Positions 5,827 to 6,514 of a DNA stretch of 6,514 bases are shown here, in pieces. The notes under the pieces are model-generated. The model searched no databases, was not told where the DNA came from, and saw only the letters and a list, made by a program, of their open reading frames with translations. Position 1 is the first letter of the stretch. Every line of letters starts with the position of its first letter. Source of the DNA: Deltaproteobacteria bacterium (lineage in GTDB: Bacteria > Desulfobacterota > Desulfobacteria > Desulfobacterales > JAFDFH01). The position numbers were made by a program, and so were the translations under genes. The stretch covers positions 1 through 6,514 of the forward strand of contig JAFDFH010000143.1 in assembly GCA_019309945.1 (NCBI GenBank). Direction: 5' to 3'.

Positions 5827-6396
5827 ATGAGCGCAACCGCGGAGTTACAAAACAATGAACGTTTGCTTTACAACAGAAAGAAAAACGTGGATATTTTCCT
5901 TATGCCATCCGGGAGGAAGTACCGTGTGGTGGCGGAGTTGCAAGACGCCGTGCACCACATGCGTATCAGCATGATTGTCAATCATCCTTCACTTCGTATT
6001 AAGGAAATTAAGTGTGAAATGCCGGGTGTCCCCGATCCACTGTGTCAAAAAGCCCGAAATTGTCTTGAACCGATGATCGGGAAGCAGGTCGCCCCCGGAC
6101 TCACCCGGGGAATGAGCAAAATGGCCCGTGAAGGATGTACACACCTCATTAACCTGTTTCACGACGCATGTTACAATGTGCTTCAAGCCCAAGGCGTTTT
6201 AGGGAAGGAAGAATTGGGAGCCGCTTTCCCGGGCATCACCGAAGAACAAATATATAAAATCTGGTTCTGGTTTAAACCTGAAATAAAGAACAGCTGCGTC
6301 AGGTACATAGATGAATCGGCGTTCATGCAAAGCGTCAAAACCGTGGAATTACCCAAGGGGGCGGAAAAACTACAGGCTATGGCCCCCAAAAATTAG
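5827..6396 (+). CDS. DUF2889-family protein of unknown function
   Basis: This 189-residue soluble protein shows no signal peptide, membrane segment or known catalytic motif. I recognise the DUF2889 pattern from an amphipathic opening segment (HHMRISMIVNHPSLRIKEIKC, from residue 43), then CEMPGVPDPLC (63-73), CLEPMIGKQVAPGLTRGM (79-96) and the hallmark REGCTHLINLFHDAC (101-115). C63, C73, C79, C104, H106 and C115 are close together in the sequence and could bind a metal or cofactor, but this is speculation. DUF2889 genes recur near aerobic and anaerobic aromatic degradation genes, which agrees with the reductase and dehydrogenase here; the biochemical role is not known to me. An in-frame stop 9 nt upstream (5818-5820) limits the start, and AGAGGA lies about 10 nt before the ATG. 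It is separated from the dehydrogenase by a strong terminator. Confidence 0.8.
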   Translation: MSATAELQNNERLLYNRKKNVDIFLMPSGRKYRVVAELQDAVHHMRISMIVNHPSLRIKEIKCEMPGVPDPLCQKARNCLEPMIGKQVAPGLTRGMSKMAREGCTHLINLFHDACYNVLQAQGVLGKEELGAAFPGITEEQIYKIWFWFKPEIKNSCVRYIDESAFMQSVKTVELPKGAEKLQAMAPKN

Positions 6397-6404
6397 GCGC
6401 TCGA

Positions 6405-6427
6405 ACTTCCGGATGTGGAAGTGTTTT
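6405..6427 (+). terminator. Weak hairpin terminator candidate after the DUF2889 gene
   Basis: ACTTCC (6405-6410) and GGAAGT (6417-6422) form a 6-bp stem with a 6-nt loop, followed by G and four T. It begins 8 nt after the stop codon, a sensible place for a terminator, but the short stem and T-run make it weak. Confidence 0.35.
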
Positions 6428-6447
6428 CCCTCGAATATTATTTGTCC

Positions 6448-6476
6448 TTGACACATGACCTGAAATTACTTATACA
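6448..6476 (+). promoter_or_regulatory. Sigma70-type promoter pointing out of the window
   Basis: A perfect -35 TTGACA (6448-6453) is followed after exactly 17 bp by TATACA (6471-6476), which matches the -10 consensus at four positions. No start codon with a good ribosome site follows before the window ends, so it would drive a gene beyond 6514. Confidence 0.5.
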
Positions 6477-6514
6477 TATTTCTTACAAAACCATCACATA
6501 TATTTCACTGGGGT

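Noticed and set aside
5631..5858. 75-codon plus-strand open frame between the dehydrogenase and DUF2889 genes
   Set aside because: It reads through the terminator hairpin and its T-tract and overlaps both neighbours; the product is low-complexity and phenylalanine-rich.
1..6514. CRISPR array, tRNA, rRNA, riboswitch or transposase gene
   Set aside because: I saw no regularly spaced direct repeats, no cloverleaf or rRNA sequence, no aptamer I could recognise and no transposase-like protein.

Overview
The window holds parts of two divergent gene groups around a 495-bp AT-rich intergenic region. Reading leftward on the minus strand are four genes whose products look like one enzyme: an ATP-dependent, class I benzoyl-CoA reductase-type complex. 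They are a BcrB/BzdO-type subunit (453 aa), a BcrC/BzdN-type subunit (386 aa), a complete BcrA/BcrD-family ATPase (288 aa) and a second, different ATPase cut by the left edge (244 aa visible). Reading rightward are an HSD10-like short-chain dehydrogenase (255 aa) and a DUF2889-family protein (189 aa).

In this family the two ATPase subunits form an iron-sulfur electron activator that uses ATP to drive low-potential electrons into the two catalytic (D-component-like) subunits, which then reduce an aromatic acyl-CoA. Two different ATPase genes plus two different catalytic genes argue for an aryl-CoA reductase over a 2-hydroxyacyl-CoA dehydratase, whose activator is normally a homodimer from one gene. 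The dehydrogenase would fit a later beta-oxidation-like step on the dearomatised ring product. DUF2889 genes are often found beside aromatic catabolism genes. The actual substrate cannot be read from the sequence: benzoyl-CoA, a substituted benzoyl-CoA and a tetrahydronaphthoyl-CoA-type compound are all possible.

The genes suggest an anaerobic aromatic degrader. Moderate base composition, strong AGGAGG-type ribosome sites and an interspersed palindromic repeat would suit a sulfate-reducing or related Desulfobacterota member, but this taxonomic guess is weak because no marker gene is present.

Layout: 1-732 (-) partial ATPase; 750-1616 (-) ATPase; 1617-1834 unusually long gap inside the gene set; 1835-2995 (-) and 3017-4378 (-) catalytic subunits; 4379-4873 divergent control region with a 143-bp MITE-like palindrome, two small dyads and an extended -10 promoter; 4874-5641 (+) dehydrogenase; 5688-5728 strong terminator; 5827-6396 (+) DUF2889 protein; 6397-6514 weak hairpin and a promoter pointing out of the window. 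Points most worth following up are the swapped order of the catalytic subunits, the degenerate ATPase motifs of the left-edge subunit, and the palindromic element next to the reductase start.
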